Source of the DNA: Flavobacterium sp. CFS9
Lineage (GTDB): Bacteria; Bacteroidota; Bacteroidia; Flavobacteriales; Flavobacteriaceae
Reading direction: 5' to 3'
Assembly (NCBI RefSeq): GCF_041154745.1
Contig: NZ_AP031573.1
Coordinates: 2,294,001-2,358,000 of the forward strand
DNA: 64,000 nucleotides
This document shows positions 16,755-24,574 of this stretch, one piece after another (position 1 is the first letter of the stretch; every line of letters starts with the position of its first letter). The notes below the pieces were generated by a model. The model searched no databases. It was not told the origin of the DNA and saw only the letters and a program-made list of their open reading frames with translations. Position numbers and translations under genes: made by a program.

Positions 16755-18413
16755 ATGTGGAAAAAACACCCAAAAGCATTGTCATTCTTGTTTCTGTCTG
16801 AAATGTGGGAACGTTTTGGTTATTATTTAATGATCGGAATTTTTACTTTATATCTGAAAGATGTAAAGACCGGTTTTGCTATGACCGAGAAAGAGGCATC
16901 TGATTTATACGGAACTTTTATAGCATTAGTCTTTCTGACTCCGTTTATTGGCGGACTGATTGCCGATCGATATTTGGGATATAGAAAATCGATCGTTCTT
17001 GGCGGAATTTTAATGGGAGTCGGTTACTTCTTAATTGGAGTACACGATCTGACCATGCTTTATATCGCCATGACTTTGATCATTGTTGGGAATGGGTTCT
17101 TTAAACCCAATATTTCTACGTTACTCGGGAGTTTTTACTCTAAAGAAGAGTATAGAGATAAAAAAGATGAAGGCTATAATATTTTCTATATGGGAATTAA
17201 TGTTGGAGGCTTTATCTGTAATTTCTTTGGAGCTGCTTTGCAAATCCTTTTAGGATGGCATTGGGCTTTTATGGCAGCGGGTGTCGGAATGTTTATAGGT
17301 GTTATTGTATTTTTGTTAGGTACGAAACATTATGTGGGATACGACCAGAAAAAAGGAGTACAGGAAGGAGATATGCCTTTTTATAAAATTATACTGTTTA
17401 TTTTATTGCCTTCCTTTGTTTTTGGAGCAATTGGCTGGTTGATAAAAGGAGTCGCTTCAGATGCTAATGCAAACAGTTCTATATTTGGTTCCGACAGTAC
17501 AGACGCTTTTATTTTTGCGTGTATTCCAATAGTTATCTTTTATGGTTCGCTTTATTTTAAAGCAAAAACAGAAGACAAGCGATCAATAGGGGCTTTGCTG
17601 GCTATTTTTGGAGTAGTGATTTTATTTTGGGCAGTTTTTAAGCTTAATGGCTCGGCACTTACTACCTGGGCAGACCGATATACTGACAGAGAAGTAACCG
17701 GAACTACCGGTAAGGTGATTGCTAAACTAAAACTGGCAAAAGAAGTAGAGTATAAAAAGGACACTACTGAACTGTACGACGATCAGTTTCGTTTACAAAA
17801 GGTAAATGGAGTGGTTAAAAAAGAAGTAAATTATCCTCTATATTTTAGAAATGTTGCTTCGGATAAATTGCCGGAAGAAGGTGCTAAGGTTCATCTTTGG
17901 GCTACAAATTTAAGTCAGTCTATTAACCCGGCCTGGGTTGTTATATTAACCCCTTTGGTTGTTGCCTTTTTCTCTTTTTTACGAATGCGTAAAAAAGAAC
18001 CTTCAACACCTACAAAAATTGCTTTCGGTTTACTGATTTCGGCTCTGTCTGTTTTGGTCATGATAGCCGCTGTAAAAATGGGAGATAACGGAACAGAGAA
18101 AGTCAGTGCGTGGTGGTTAGTGGCAAATTATGGTATCATAACCATTGGAGAATTGTTTTTGAGTCCTATGGGCTTATCGGTAGTTTCTAAGTTAAGCCCC
18201 GTTAATATCACTTCCTTAATGATGGGAGGCTGGTTCCTGTCTACTTTTATAGGAAATAAATTAAGTGGAGTTTTAGCCAGTATGTGGGATAGCTACGACA
18301 ATAAAGTCAACTTTTTTTGGGTAAATTTTGCACTGCTGATGTTTGCAACAGTGTTGATGTTTGTTTTATTAAAGCAGCTTAATAAAGTGATGAAAGAAAG
18401 AGGAATTAATTAA
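16755..18413 (+). CDS. POT/PTR family transporter with altered TM7 (second of three)
   Basis: 552 residues. EMWERFGYYL (TM1), GNGFFKPNISTLLG (TM4), FYMGINVGGFIC (TM5) and IGELFLSPMG (TM10) are retained. In TM7 the usual FEQxGSSL reads FKLNGSAL, so the conserved Glu is Lys296 and the Gln is Leu. Directly after it an insert of roughly 60 residues (about 310-375, KVIAKLKLAKEVEYKKDTTE...) enlarges the following loop before the next TM segment. The substitution may change proton coupling or substrate. It lies 14 bases upstream of the third transporter and is probably co-transcribed with it. Confidence 0.9.
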   Translation: MWKKHPKALSFLFLSEMWERFGYYLMIGIFTLYLKDVKTGFAMTEKEASDLYGTFIALVFLTPFIGGLIADRYLGYRKSIVLGGILMGVGYFLIGVHDLTMLYIAMTLIIVGNGFFKPNISTLLGSFYSKEEYRDKKDEGYNIFYMGINVGGFICNFFGAALQILLGWHWAFMAAGVGMFIGVIVFLLGTKHYVGYDQKKGVQEGDMPFYKIILFILLPSFVFGAIGWLIKGVASDANANSSIFGSDSTDAFIFACIPIVIFYGSLYFKAKTEDKRSIGALLAIFGVVILFWAVFKLNGSALTTWADRYTDREVTGTTGKVIAKLKLAKEVEYKKDTTELYDDQFRLQKVNGVVKKEVNYPLYFRNVASDKLPEEGAKVHLWATNLSQSINPAWVVILTPLVVAFFSFLRMRKKEPSTPTKIAFGLLISALSVLVMIAAVKMGDNGTEKVSAWWLVANYGIITIGELFLSPMGLSVVSKLSPVNITSLMMGGWFLSTFIGNKLSGVLASMWDSYDNKVNFFWVNFALLMFATVLMFVLLKQLNKVMKERGIN

Positions 18414-18427
18414 TTATTTATAAATAA

Positions 18428-19912
18428 ATGGAGCAAAAAGTCACTTTAGAAGAAATTCAAAATTTTAAGGGCAATTATCCGAAACAATTATGGTATTTGT
18501 TTTTTGTCGAAATGTGGGAGCGCTTTTGCTTTTACGGAATGCGTGGGGTTTTGGTTATTTTTATGGTAGATCAGCTTTTCTTGAAAGAAGATCATGCCAG
18601 CGAGCAATATGGTGCTATTCAGGCTTTTGTATATGCCTTTACTTTTATTGGAGGTATTTTTGCCGATAAAGTATTAGGGTTTAAGAAATCCTTGTTTTTT
18701 GGAGGAATCGTTATGATTCTTGGGAATCTTTTAATTGCAGTTTCTCCTCATGATTTCTTTTATTACGGGATTGCTTTTTCTATTATCGGGACAGGTTTTT
18801 TTAAGCCCAATGTTTCTTCGATGGTCGGAGAATTGTATCATGAAGATGATGGCCGAAGAGATGCGGGTTACGGGATGTTTTATGCCGGTATAAATGTTGG
18901 CGGACTTTTTGGCGGAGCCTTATGTGTTTACCTTGGGAAATATTATTCATGGCAATTGTGCTTTTTGTCGGCTGCCGTTGTAATGTTTTTAGGGTTGCTA
19001 ACATTCTTATTTACAAAAAAATATTTAGGACCAATTGGCGATTCTCCTCTTTTACACCTGGATGCAGGTAAAAGAAAAATCCGTGAAATAATGGTATACG
19101 TAGTGTCCATATTAAGTTTGCCATTCATTTTTGTAATGGTAAAAAATACAGATTATACCGATTACTTCATGTATACAATTGGTATAGCTGCAGTACTGTA
19201 TTTTGTTTATGAGCTGATAAAGCTGGGAGATGTAAAAATGCAGAAAAAGCTATTTGCAGCCTTTTTGTTTGTATTTTTCTATTTGTTGTTTAATTCCATT
19301 TATGAGCAAAGTGGAGGCTCATTGTCTCTTTTTGCAAAAGACAATCTGAGTAATCAGCTGTTATTCTTTACTATAGATCCAAACGTAGTAAACAATAGTT
19401 CCAATACCTTTTTTGTGGTAGTTTTAAGTCCGCTAATTGGTTTGTTGTGGATTTGGCTTGGAAAACGTAAAATAGAGCCTAACACCCTGATTAAATTTGG
19501 AATTGGATTTTTATTTCTGGGAGCTTCCTTTTATATCTTTTATTTGACCAAGTTTTTTGCAACCGTAGAAGGTATAGCGTCTCTGAATGTCTTTACTCTC
19601 GCTTACCTGATAACCACTATCGGAGAGCTTTGTTTAGGGCCAATCGGAATGTCAATCATTACCAAATTATCTCCAAAAAGATTATTCGGAATGATGATGG
19701 GATTGTGGTTCCTGGCCAGTGCATTCGGGCAGTTATTTGCAGGAAAGTTAGGTGCTGAAATTTCAAGATCAAATACAGGTGATACTTTGCTCTCTAAACT
19801 GCAGTCTTATACCGAAGGATATTATCAGTTGGCCATTTACTCTGTTGTTGCAGGAGTTATATTAATCGCAATTTCACCAATTATAAAAAAATTAATGCAA
19901 GAAGTAAAATAG
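18428..19912 (+). CDS. POT/PTR family oligopeptide transporter (third of three)
   Basis: 494 residues, the shortest of the three. Motifs: EMWERFCFYGMRG (TM1), GTGFFKPNVSSMVG (TM4), FYAGINVGGLFGG (TM5), YEQSGGSLSLF (TM7, Glu293) and IGELCLGPIG (TM10), so all known coupling residues are present. The central cytoplasmic linker is shorter than in the first copy. Proton-driven peptide import is the expected function. No terminator separates it from the upstream transporter. Confidence 0.92.
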   Translation: MEQKVTLEEIQNFKGNYPKQLWYLFFVEMWERFCFYGMRGVLVIFMVDQLFLKEDHASEQYGAIQAFVYAFTFIGGIFADKVLGFKKSLFFGGIVMILGNLLIAVSPHDFFYYGIAFSIIGTGFFKPNVSSMVGELYHEDDGRRDAGYGMFYAGINVGGLFGGALCVYLGKYYSWQLCFLSAAVVMFLGLLTFLFTKKYLGPIGDSPLLHLDAGKRKIREIMVYVVSILSLPFIFVMVKNTDYTDYFMYTIGIAAVLYFVYELIKLGDVKMQKKLFAAFLFVFFYLLFNSIYEQSGGSLSLFAKDNLSNQLLFFTIDPNVVNNSSNTFFVVVLSPLIGLLWIWLGKRKIEPNTLIKFGIGFLFLGASFYIFYLTKFFATVEGIASLNVFTLAYLITTIGELCLGPIGMSIITKLSPKRLFGMMMGLWFLASAFGQLFAGKLGAEISRSNTGDTLLSKLQSYTEGYYQLAIYSVVAGVILIAISPIIKKLMQEVK

Positions 19913-19920
19913 ACGACATT

Positions 19921-19947
19921 TTGCGATTCTTTTTTTGTTTAAATTTG
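19921..19947 (+). promoter_or_regulatory. Promoter of the first thioredoxin-like gene
   Basis: TTG (19921-19923), a 16-base spacer and a perfect TAAATTTG (19940-19947). A short ribosome-binding-like AAGGA lies 2 bases before the ATG. Confidence 0.6.
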
Positions 19948-19965
19948 TGTGTAAAATAGAAGGAT

Positions 19966-20433
19966 ATGAAAAAAATATTTTTAATAACGCTTTTTTTAGC
20001 GGGAGCATTTGTAACGCAGGCACAAGAGTTAAAATGGTATACGGATGTTAAAGAAGCGATCACGGTTAGTAATAAAGAGAAAAAACCTTTATTAATGTTT
20101 TTTACCGGAAGTGACTGGTGTGGTTGGTGTATTCGTTTGCAGAATGAAGTTTTAAAAACGGCTGAATTCAAAAAATGGGCGACCGACAATGTAGTGTTAG
20201 TAGAACTTGATTATCCAAGAAGAACACCTCAGACACCGGAGCTTAAAAACCAAAATAATGAATTGCAGCAAGCATTTGGAATTCAGGGATTCCCGACTAT
20301 TTATTTCACAAATGCTGAGGCAAAAGACGGAAAAGTGAATTTTAAAGGATTGGGTCAGACAGGATATGTTGCTGGTGGTCCAACGGCTTGGCTAACAGTT
20401 GCTGAAGGAATTGTGCATCCTAAAAAATCATAG
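19966..20433 (+). CDS. Exported thioredoxin-fold protein with CGWC active site
   Basis: 155 residues with a signal peptide (MKKIFLITLFLAGAFVTQA-Q). The thioredoxin_7-like domain carries FFTGSDWCGWC with Cys52 and Cys55, and the cis-proline loop GIQGFPTIYF. A periplasmic disulfide reductase or isomerase activity is expected, partner unknown. It is the first of three related genes in a row and the only one with the CxxC. It has its own promoter and terminator. Confidence 0.88.
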   Translation: MKKIFLITLFLAGAFVTQAQELKWYTDVKEAITVSNKEKKPLLMFFTGSDWCGWCIRLQNEVLKTAEFKKWATDNVVLVELDYPRRTPQTPELKNQNNELQQAFGIQGFPTIYFTNAEAKDGKVNFKGLGQTGYVAGGPTAWLTVAEGIVHPKKS

Positions 20434-20461
20434 AACAAACATTAAATTACAATTATAGTTT

Positions 20462-20498
20462 AAAAAACTCCTTGCCTTCTGGTAAGGAGTTTTTTTTG
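20462..20498 (+). terminator. Terminator after the first thioredoxin-like gene
   Basis: A 15-bp stem (20462-20476 with 20481-20495, one G-T pair) closed by a TTCT tetraloop and followed by T residues. Confidence 0.92.
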
Positions 20499-20599
20499 TT
20501 TCGTAAGAAAAAGCAATAGCTAAATTTTACACTTATTGTTTATTTTGTAATTTAATTTGGTTAAAAAAATACATAATACATTTTTTGTATTAATAAAAA

Positions 20600-20629
20600 T
20601 TGGAAAATTAAAATATTATGTTAATTTCG
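20600..20629 (+). promoter_or_regulatory. Promoter of the second thioredoxin-like gene
   Basis: TTG (20600-20602), a 19-base spacer and TAATTTCG (20622-20629). The 15-mer ATATTATGTTAATTT at 20613-20627 is repeated exactly before the third gene. Confidence 0.6.
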
Positions 20630-20660
20630 TCTTAATATTCTAACCAAAAACCAATTTAAT

Positions 20661-21113
20661 ATGACCAAAAAAATACTTATCCTGCTGTTTTTTTTAGGTT
20701 CAATTTTTATGCAGGCGCAGAATTTAGTTTGGAAAACAAACATGACCGATGCTATTGCGCTTAGTAATGAACAGAAAAAACCAATGCTAATTTTATTCAC
20801 TGCCTCAGGTGTACCGGAAAATCTTCAGAATGAAATTTTTAAAACCCCTGATTTTGCCGTTTGGTCCCGTGACAACGTTATTCTTGTAAAACTTGATTTG
20901 TCTGACAGCACAGCTGACGAGAGTGATAAAGAACAAAAACTGAGATTGAAAAGTGCTTTTGGAGTTGAGGACTTGCCTGAAGTTTGTTTTGCAAGCGCTT
21001 CAATTAGAAAAAATAAAACCACATTTAGCGCCTTGGGAAAAATTGCGTATAAACCGGGTGGTGCCAAAGCCTGGATTGCGGAGTCAAATGCAATTTTGCA
21101 TTCAGGTGAGTAG
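20661..21113 (+). CDS. Exported thioredoxin-like protein lacking the CxxC motif (copy A)
   Basis: 150 residues with a signal peptide (...FLGSIFMQA-Q). The same fold and length as the upstream CGWC protein, but the active-site segment reads FTASGVPENLQNE: both cysteines are gone and the loop is two residues shorter. The cis-Pro loop is kept as GVEDLPEVCF, with a lone Cys two residues after the proline. Thiol-disulfide exchange by the classical mechanism is not possible, so a binding or chaperone role, or chemistry at the single Cys, must be considered. It has its own promoter and a weak terminator. Confidence 0.82.
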   Translation: MTKKILILLFFLGSIFMQAQNLVWKTNMTDAIALSNEQKKPMLILFTASGVPENLQNEIFKTPDFAVWSRDNVILVKLDLSDSTADESDKEQKLRLKSAFGVEDLPEVCFASASIRKNKTTFSALGKIAYKPGGAKAWIAESNAILHSGE

Positions 21114-21151
21114 TAAGATTTAAATTAAGTTACTTAGTTTAATTTGTAGAT

Positions 21152-21186
21152 TCCCTTTTTGCCCTCGGGTGAGAAGGGATTTTTTC
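21152..21186 (+). terminator. Probable terminator after copy A
   Basis: TCCCTT (21152-21157) pairs with AAGGGA (21174-21179), loop of 16 bases, followed by a T-run. The stem is short, so strength is uncertain. Confidence 0.55.
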
Positions 21187-21323
21187 TTTTGAACGGTTTA
21201 CCCGGATAATCAGTGGTTTTGTCATTTAAAAGGATATATTTTTTTATTTTCTTAAAAATTCAAGACTTTATTAGTGAATTTGGGTTTTTGTTGGTTTTTT
21301 AACTCATTTTATTTGATTTTCAC

Positions 21324-21353
21324 TTGTTTGGTGAAGATATTATGTTAATTTAG
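21324..21353 (+). promoter_or_regulatory. Promoter of the third thioredoxin-like gene
   Basis: TTG (21324-21326), a 19-base spacer and TAATTTAG (21346-21353), including ATATTATGTTAATTT at 21337-21351. Spacing and distance to the ATG nearly equal those of the second gene. Confidence 0.55.
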
Positions 21354-21385
21354 TCGCATTAACCTACTTAAAAAAACAATTTAGT

Positions 21386-21832
21386 ATGAACCGAAAACTA
21401 CTTATTTTATTACTTTTTTTAGGTTCGTTTGGCCTGCATTCGCAAAATTTGATTTGGAAGACAGATATGAATGATGCCATAATGGCGAGTGATTCACAAA
21501 AACGGCCCTTATTAATTTTTTTCACTGCTGCCGGAGTTTCGCAGAGAATCCAGAGTGAAATTTTTGTTACACCTGATTTTGCAGTATGGTCACGTGATAA
21601 TGTCATTTTGGTAAAACTGGATATGTCAGACCCGGAAGCTTCTGACATGGTAAAAGAGCAAAATGTCAAGTTAAAAAATGCCTTAGGGATTCAGGAACTT
21701 CCACAAGTGTGTCTTTTAATGGCTTCCGTTCGAAAAGGTAAAACCACTTTTAATAATTTAGGATTGGTTCCTTACAAGCAAGGAGGTGCGAAAGCCTGGA
21801 TTGCAGATGCAAATTTAATTTTGAATCCGTAA
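21386..21832 (+). CDS. Exported thioredoxin-like protein lacking the CxxC motif (copy B)
   Basis: 148 residues with a signal peptide (...FLGSFGLHS-Q). It is a close paralogue of the preceding gene: shared TPDFAVWSRDNVILVKLD and GGAKAWIA segments. The active-site loop is FTAAGVSQRIQSE without cysteines, and the cis-Pro loop is ELPQVC, again with one Cys two residues after Pro. Function unknown. The duplication includes the upstream promoter. The gene ends 50 bases before the convergent comEC stop. Confidence 0.82.
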   Translation: MNRKLLILLLFLGSFGLHSQNLIWKTDMNDAIMASDSQKRPLLIFFTAAGVSQRIQSEIFVTPDFAVWSRDNVILVKLDMSDPEASDMVKEQNVKLKNALGIQELPQVCLLMASVRKGKTTFNNLGLVPYKQGGAKAWIADANLILNP

Positions 21833-21882
21833 GCCTTGTAAAATAAGATCAGTTATTTTGTCTTCTTAAGGATAAATGCTGA

Positions 21883-23919
21883 TTAATTTAAAGAATAGAA
21901 TCCCTTTTCGGCTGTGGCATGAAAAGGGATGTTTTTTTTATGACAACTGCTTTTCCATATTTTTTGAATAGAGTAGGAATTCGATGCATCTGCAATTATA
22001 ATTTTAGGATGCAGTTCTTGCAAAACACGGTCTAAATTGATCTTCGGAGATTGAATCAATAACAATATGTCAGGTTGGGAGCTGATTGTATAAACTCCGG
22101 AACTGTCAATCACTAAGATCTTTTGGCCATTAAAATACAACAGGTTTTTGATGCTGACAGTAGTACTTAATTCGCTAAAATCATTCGACAAATAAGAACT
22201 TAGAAGAGTCGCTTTCGGGGATTGAAGTAAAAGAGTGTCATTTGAAAACACTTTGATATGACTTCCACTTTTCTGAGAAATTATGGTGTTGCTTTTCGTA
22301 TGGAAAACAATCATTTCACGTTTGACCTCCGTTTCTTTTTTGGTATAGATCATAGAAATCTGAAATGTTATAACTGAAATCAATACAGCTAACGTTGTTT
22401 GATAATTCTTTTTCTTACCCCAGATTATGGCAGAAACAATTAGAAAGTAAGAGGAGATCAAAAGACAGAAGTTGAAACTAATGTTACGGATAACAAACCA
22501 CTCGAGTGATGCAATGTAATGGATGGTATAGTTTAAGAGGAAAATACTTTTTTCAAATATTTCAGTCAGAATAATGGGTGGAGGACAAAAAATGGCAATA
22601 AGCAGCACTATAATTCCGGCAATCATGATGAAAGATAATATAGGAATCACAACGATATTGGTCACAAAAAACAATCCCGGAAACTGATGAAAGTAGTACA
22701 AGCATAAAGGCAATGTGCCTATTTGCGCAGCGAAAGAAACGGTTAGAGCGTTCCAGAGGAGTTTTGAAATTTTAAGCTTCGGAAGCCAGAAACTGTTCAG
22801 GAGAGGCTGTAGCCAAAGAATGAAAAACAAAGCAAGATAACTTAACTGAAAACCAACATCAAACAAAAAGTAAGGCTCGAAGAGTAGAATTAAAAACAAA
22901 GAGACGAGTAAAGTATGATACGTACTTCCTGTTCTTCTAAGATGGCTGCCAACAGCAAGAAAAGAAAACATGACAACAGAACGCAGTACTGACGGAGATA
23001 ATCCTGAGATTACAGCAAAAAGTGCAAGAGACAACAGTATTGAAATCAGTTTTAGTAAAGAGCCCTTTCGCGTATTGGGAACAGGTTTTAAAATAAAACT
23101 AATGAACAGCATGATAAAACCAACATGAAGGCCGGAAACAGACAGAATATGTGTGGCACCGGAGAACTGGTAATCCTGAATCAGATCGTTTGAAATTTCT
23201 TGTCGCTGTCCCAATATCAGAGCAAGTGCAACATTCATTTCCGTTTGACGAAAACCTGCCTTCTTCAGATTGTTGTAAATTCGTGAATGCAAACGTCCGG
23301 AGTAATACCAGATGTCTTTTTGAAGTTTTTTATTAACCTTGATTTCTGTTTTATTGAGATATAGCTGTCCGTAAATCTGCTTGTCTGAAAGGTATTTTTG
23401 GTAGTCAAACTGATTTGGGTTTCTATTTGAACTAGTGTGTTGTAAAATGGTTTTGACTTTTATTATGCTTCCAATAATAATTGGATTTTTGGCGCTGTCC
23501 TTTTCTATATTTACAAGAATTTTTCCGGAGTAATTTCTGTTGTTGATTTTCTTTACCTGCGCATAATAGCGGTCGCTGTATGCGTTGCTTTTTAGTTTTT
23601 CGCGTACTACAAAAGTTATCGTTTGTGGAGAGCTAAAAACTTCTTTGCAATGGCTATAGTTGGATTCCTGGAGCGATTCCGTATGAAGTAAAAGCGTCGC
23701 AATGCCAATAAGGAAAGAAATGAAAGAGATACCTGTTCCGAAAAAGATATTTCGCTTGTTTTTCTTTTGAAGAGAAGAGTAAACAAGTAAAAAAGCAATA
23801 AAACCAAGAATAAAAACGGAAGTTACGACTGAAAATTTTGACGGGTAATAATAAGCAGTCAAAATACCGCAGCTAAACCAAATGGTAATTTTAGTTAAAG
23901 GGAAATCTAATACTTTCAT
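21883..23919 (-). CDS. comEC: ComEC/Rec2 family competence protein
   Basis: 678 residues, many TM segments. It has an N-terminal DUF4131-type region (residues ~20-190) and the competence core with HILSVSGLHVGFIM and LSPSVLRSVVMF. The C-terminal ~150 residues correspond to the metallo-beta-lactamase-like part but lack the HxHxDH metal motif. ComEC forms the inner-membrane channel for single-stranded DNA in natural transformation. Whether this organism is competent cannot be judged here. The -7 element is 4 bases before the ATG. Confidence 0.9.
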   Translation of the reverse strand: MKVLDFPLTKITIWFSCGILTAYYYPSKFSVVTSVFILGFIAFLLVYSSLQKKNKRNIFFGTGISFISFLIGIATLLLHTESLQESNYSHCKEVFSSPQTITFVVREKLKSNAYSDRYYAQVKKINNRNYSGKILVNIEKDSAKNPIIIGSIIKVKTILQHTSSNRNPNQFDYQKYLSDKQIYGQLYLNKTEIKVNKKLQKDIWYYSGRLHSRIYNNLKKAGFRQTEMNVALALILGQRQEISNDLIQDYQFSGATHILSVSGLHVGFIMLFISFILKPVPNTRKGSLLKLISILLSLALFAVISGLSPSVLRSVVMFSFLAVGSHLRRTGSTYHTLLVSLFLILLFEPYFLFDVGFQLSYLALFFILWLQPLLNSFWLPKLKISKLLWNALTVSFAAQIGTLPLCLYYFHQFPGLFFVTNIVVIPILSFIMIAGIIVLLIAIFCPPPIILTEIFEKSIFLLNYTIHYIASLEWFVIRNISFNFCLLISSYFLIVSAIIWGKKKNYQTTLAVLISVITFQISMIYTKKETEVKREMIVFHTKSNTIISQKSGSHIKVFSNDTLLLQSPKATLLSSYLSNDFSELSTTVSIKNLLYFNGQKILVIDSSGVYTISSQPDILLLIQSPKINLDRVLQELHPKIIIADASNSYSIQKIWKSSCHKKNIPFHATAEKGFYSLN

Positions 23920-23923
23920 GAAC

Positions 23924-23931
23924 CAAAAGTA
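23924..23931 (-). promoter_or_regulatory. -7 element of comEC; likely leaderless start
   Basis: TACTTTTG on the minus strand (23931-23924), four bases (GTTC), then ATG. A perfect TAnnTTTG match. No clear TTG upstream. Confidence 0.5.
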
Positions 23932-23974
23932 TTAAATTATTTGTAAGAAAAAGAATATAAATGCAGCTAAGGGT

Positions 23975-24055
23975 CTTATGTGTAGTAACCTCTGTGTATT
24001 TTAAAGAAGTGAAACGTCTTTTTTGAGAGTATTAAATCTATGCTTCTATGTGTTT
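23975..24055. repeat. Degenerate CTATGTGTTTAAA-type repeat
   Basis: Imperfect repeats of CT(T)ATGTGT and TTTAAA words between comEC and the C40 peptidase gene: CTTATGTGT at 23975, CTCTGTGTATTTTAAA near 23990 and CTTCTATGTGTTTAAA near 24043. Confidence 0.45.
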
Positions 24056-24076
24056 AAAATAATTACGCCCAACAGT

Positions 24077-24562
24077 TTATTCAAGTATTCTGTTGATTTG
24101 AGCAAATGAATTTTGATAGTAAGCTTCTTTGGTGGATGAAATGATAACTCCTTTTGAGGTAGAAGAATGCACAAATTTGATCTCATCTGGTTTTACTTCT
24201 ACAATAAGTCCAACATGATTGATCTGTTTGCTTCTGTTTGTTTTAAAGAAAATCAAATCCCCTTTTTGTGCATCATTAAATTTAATGATTCTTCCCACCT
24301 TAGCCTGCTCAAAAGAGTTTCGGGGTAGTTTTATATTTTCCGACTCAAAAGTGGTAAACACTAGTCCGGAGCAGTCATAGCCGCTTTTTGTGGTACCTCC
24401 GGCTTTGTACCGCGCCCCAATATTGTCTGTTGCGTGTTCGATTAAATGGGTTACAATATATCTGTTTTCCCGCTTTGATTCTTTGTTACCCACTGCTGTT
24501 GAAGCCGATTTACAGGAAGCAAAAAGGACAGTGATGAGTATTAAATAATATATTCTTTTCAA
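24077..24562 (-). CDS. NlpC/P60 (C40) family peptidase, lipoprotein
   Basis: 161 residues starting from a TTG codon (TTGAAAAGAATA); no in-frame ATG gives a proper signal. Lipobox LFASC (Cys17) predicts a lipid-anchored protein. The C40 domain has GYDCSGLVF (nucleophile Cys), NHVGLIVE (His) and a following FVHSSTSKG segment. Family members cleave peptidoglycan stem peptides. It is 12 bases downstream of lpxB and so in the lpxB/surE operon. Confidence 0.88.
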   Translation of the reverse strand: MKRIYYLILITVLFASCKSASTAVGNKESKRENRYIVTHLIEHATDNIGARYKAGGTTKSGYDCSGLVFTTFESENIKLPRNSFEQAKVGRIIKFNDAQKGDLIFFKTNRSKQINHVGLIVEVKPDEIKFVHSSTSKGVIISSTKEAYYQNSFAQINRILE

Positions 24563-24574
24563 AGCAAGAAAGTT

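Noticed and set aside
21883..22340. comEC regarded as truncated
   Set aside because: The C-terminal part lacks the metal-binding histidines, but the reading frame is intact and ends normally, and I recall short ComEC forms like this in Bacteroidota.
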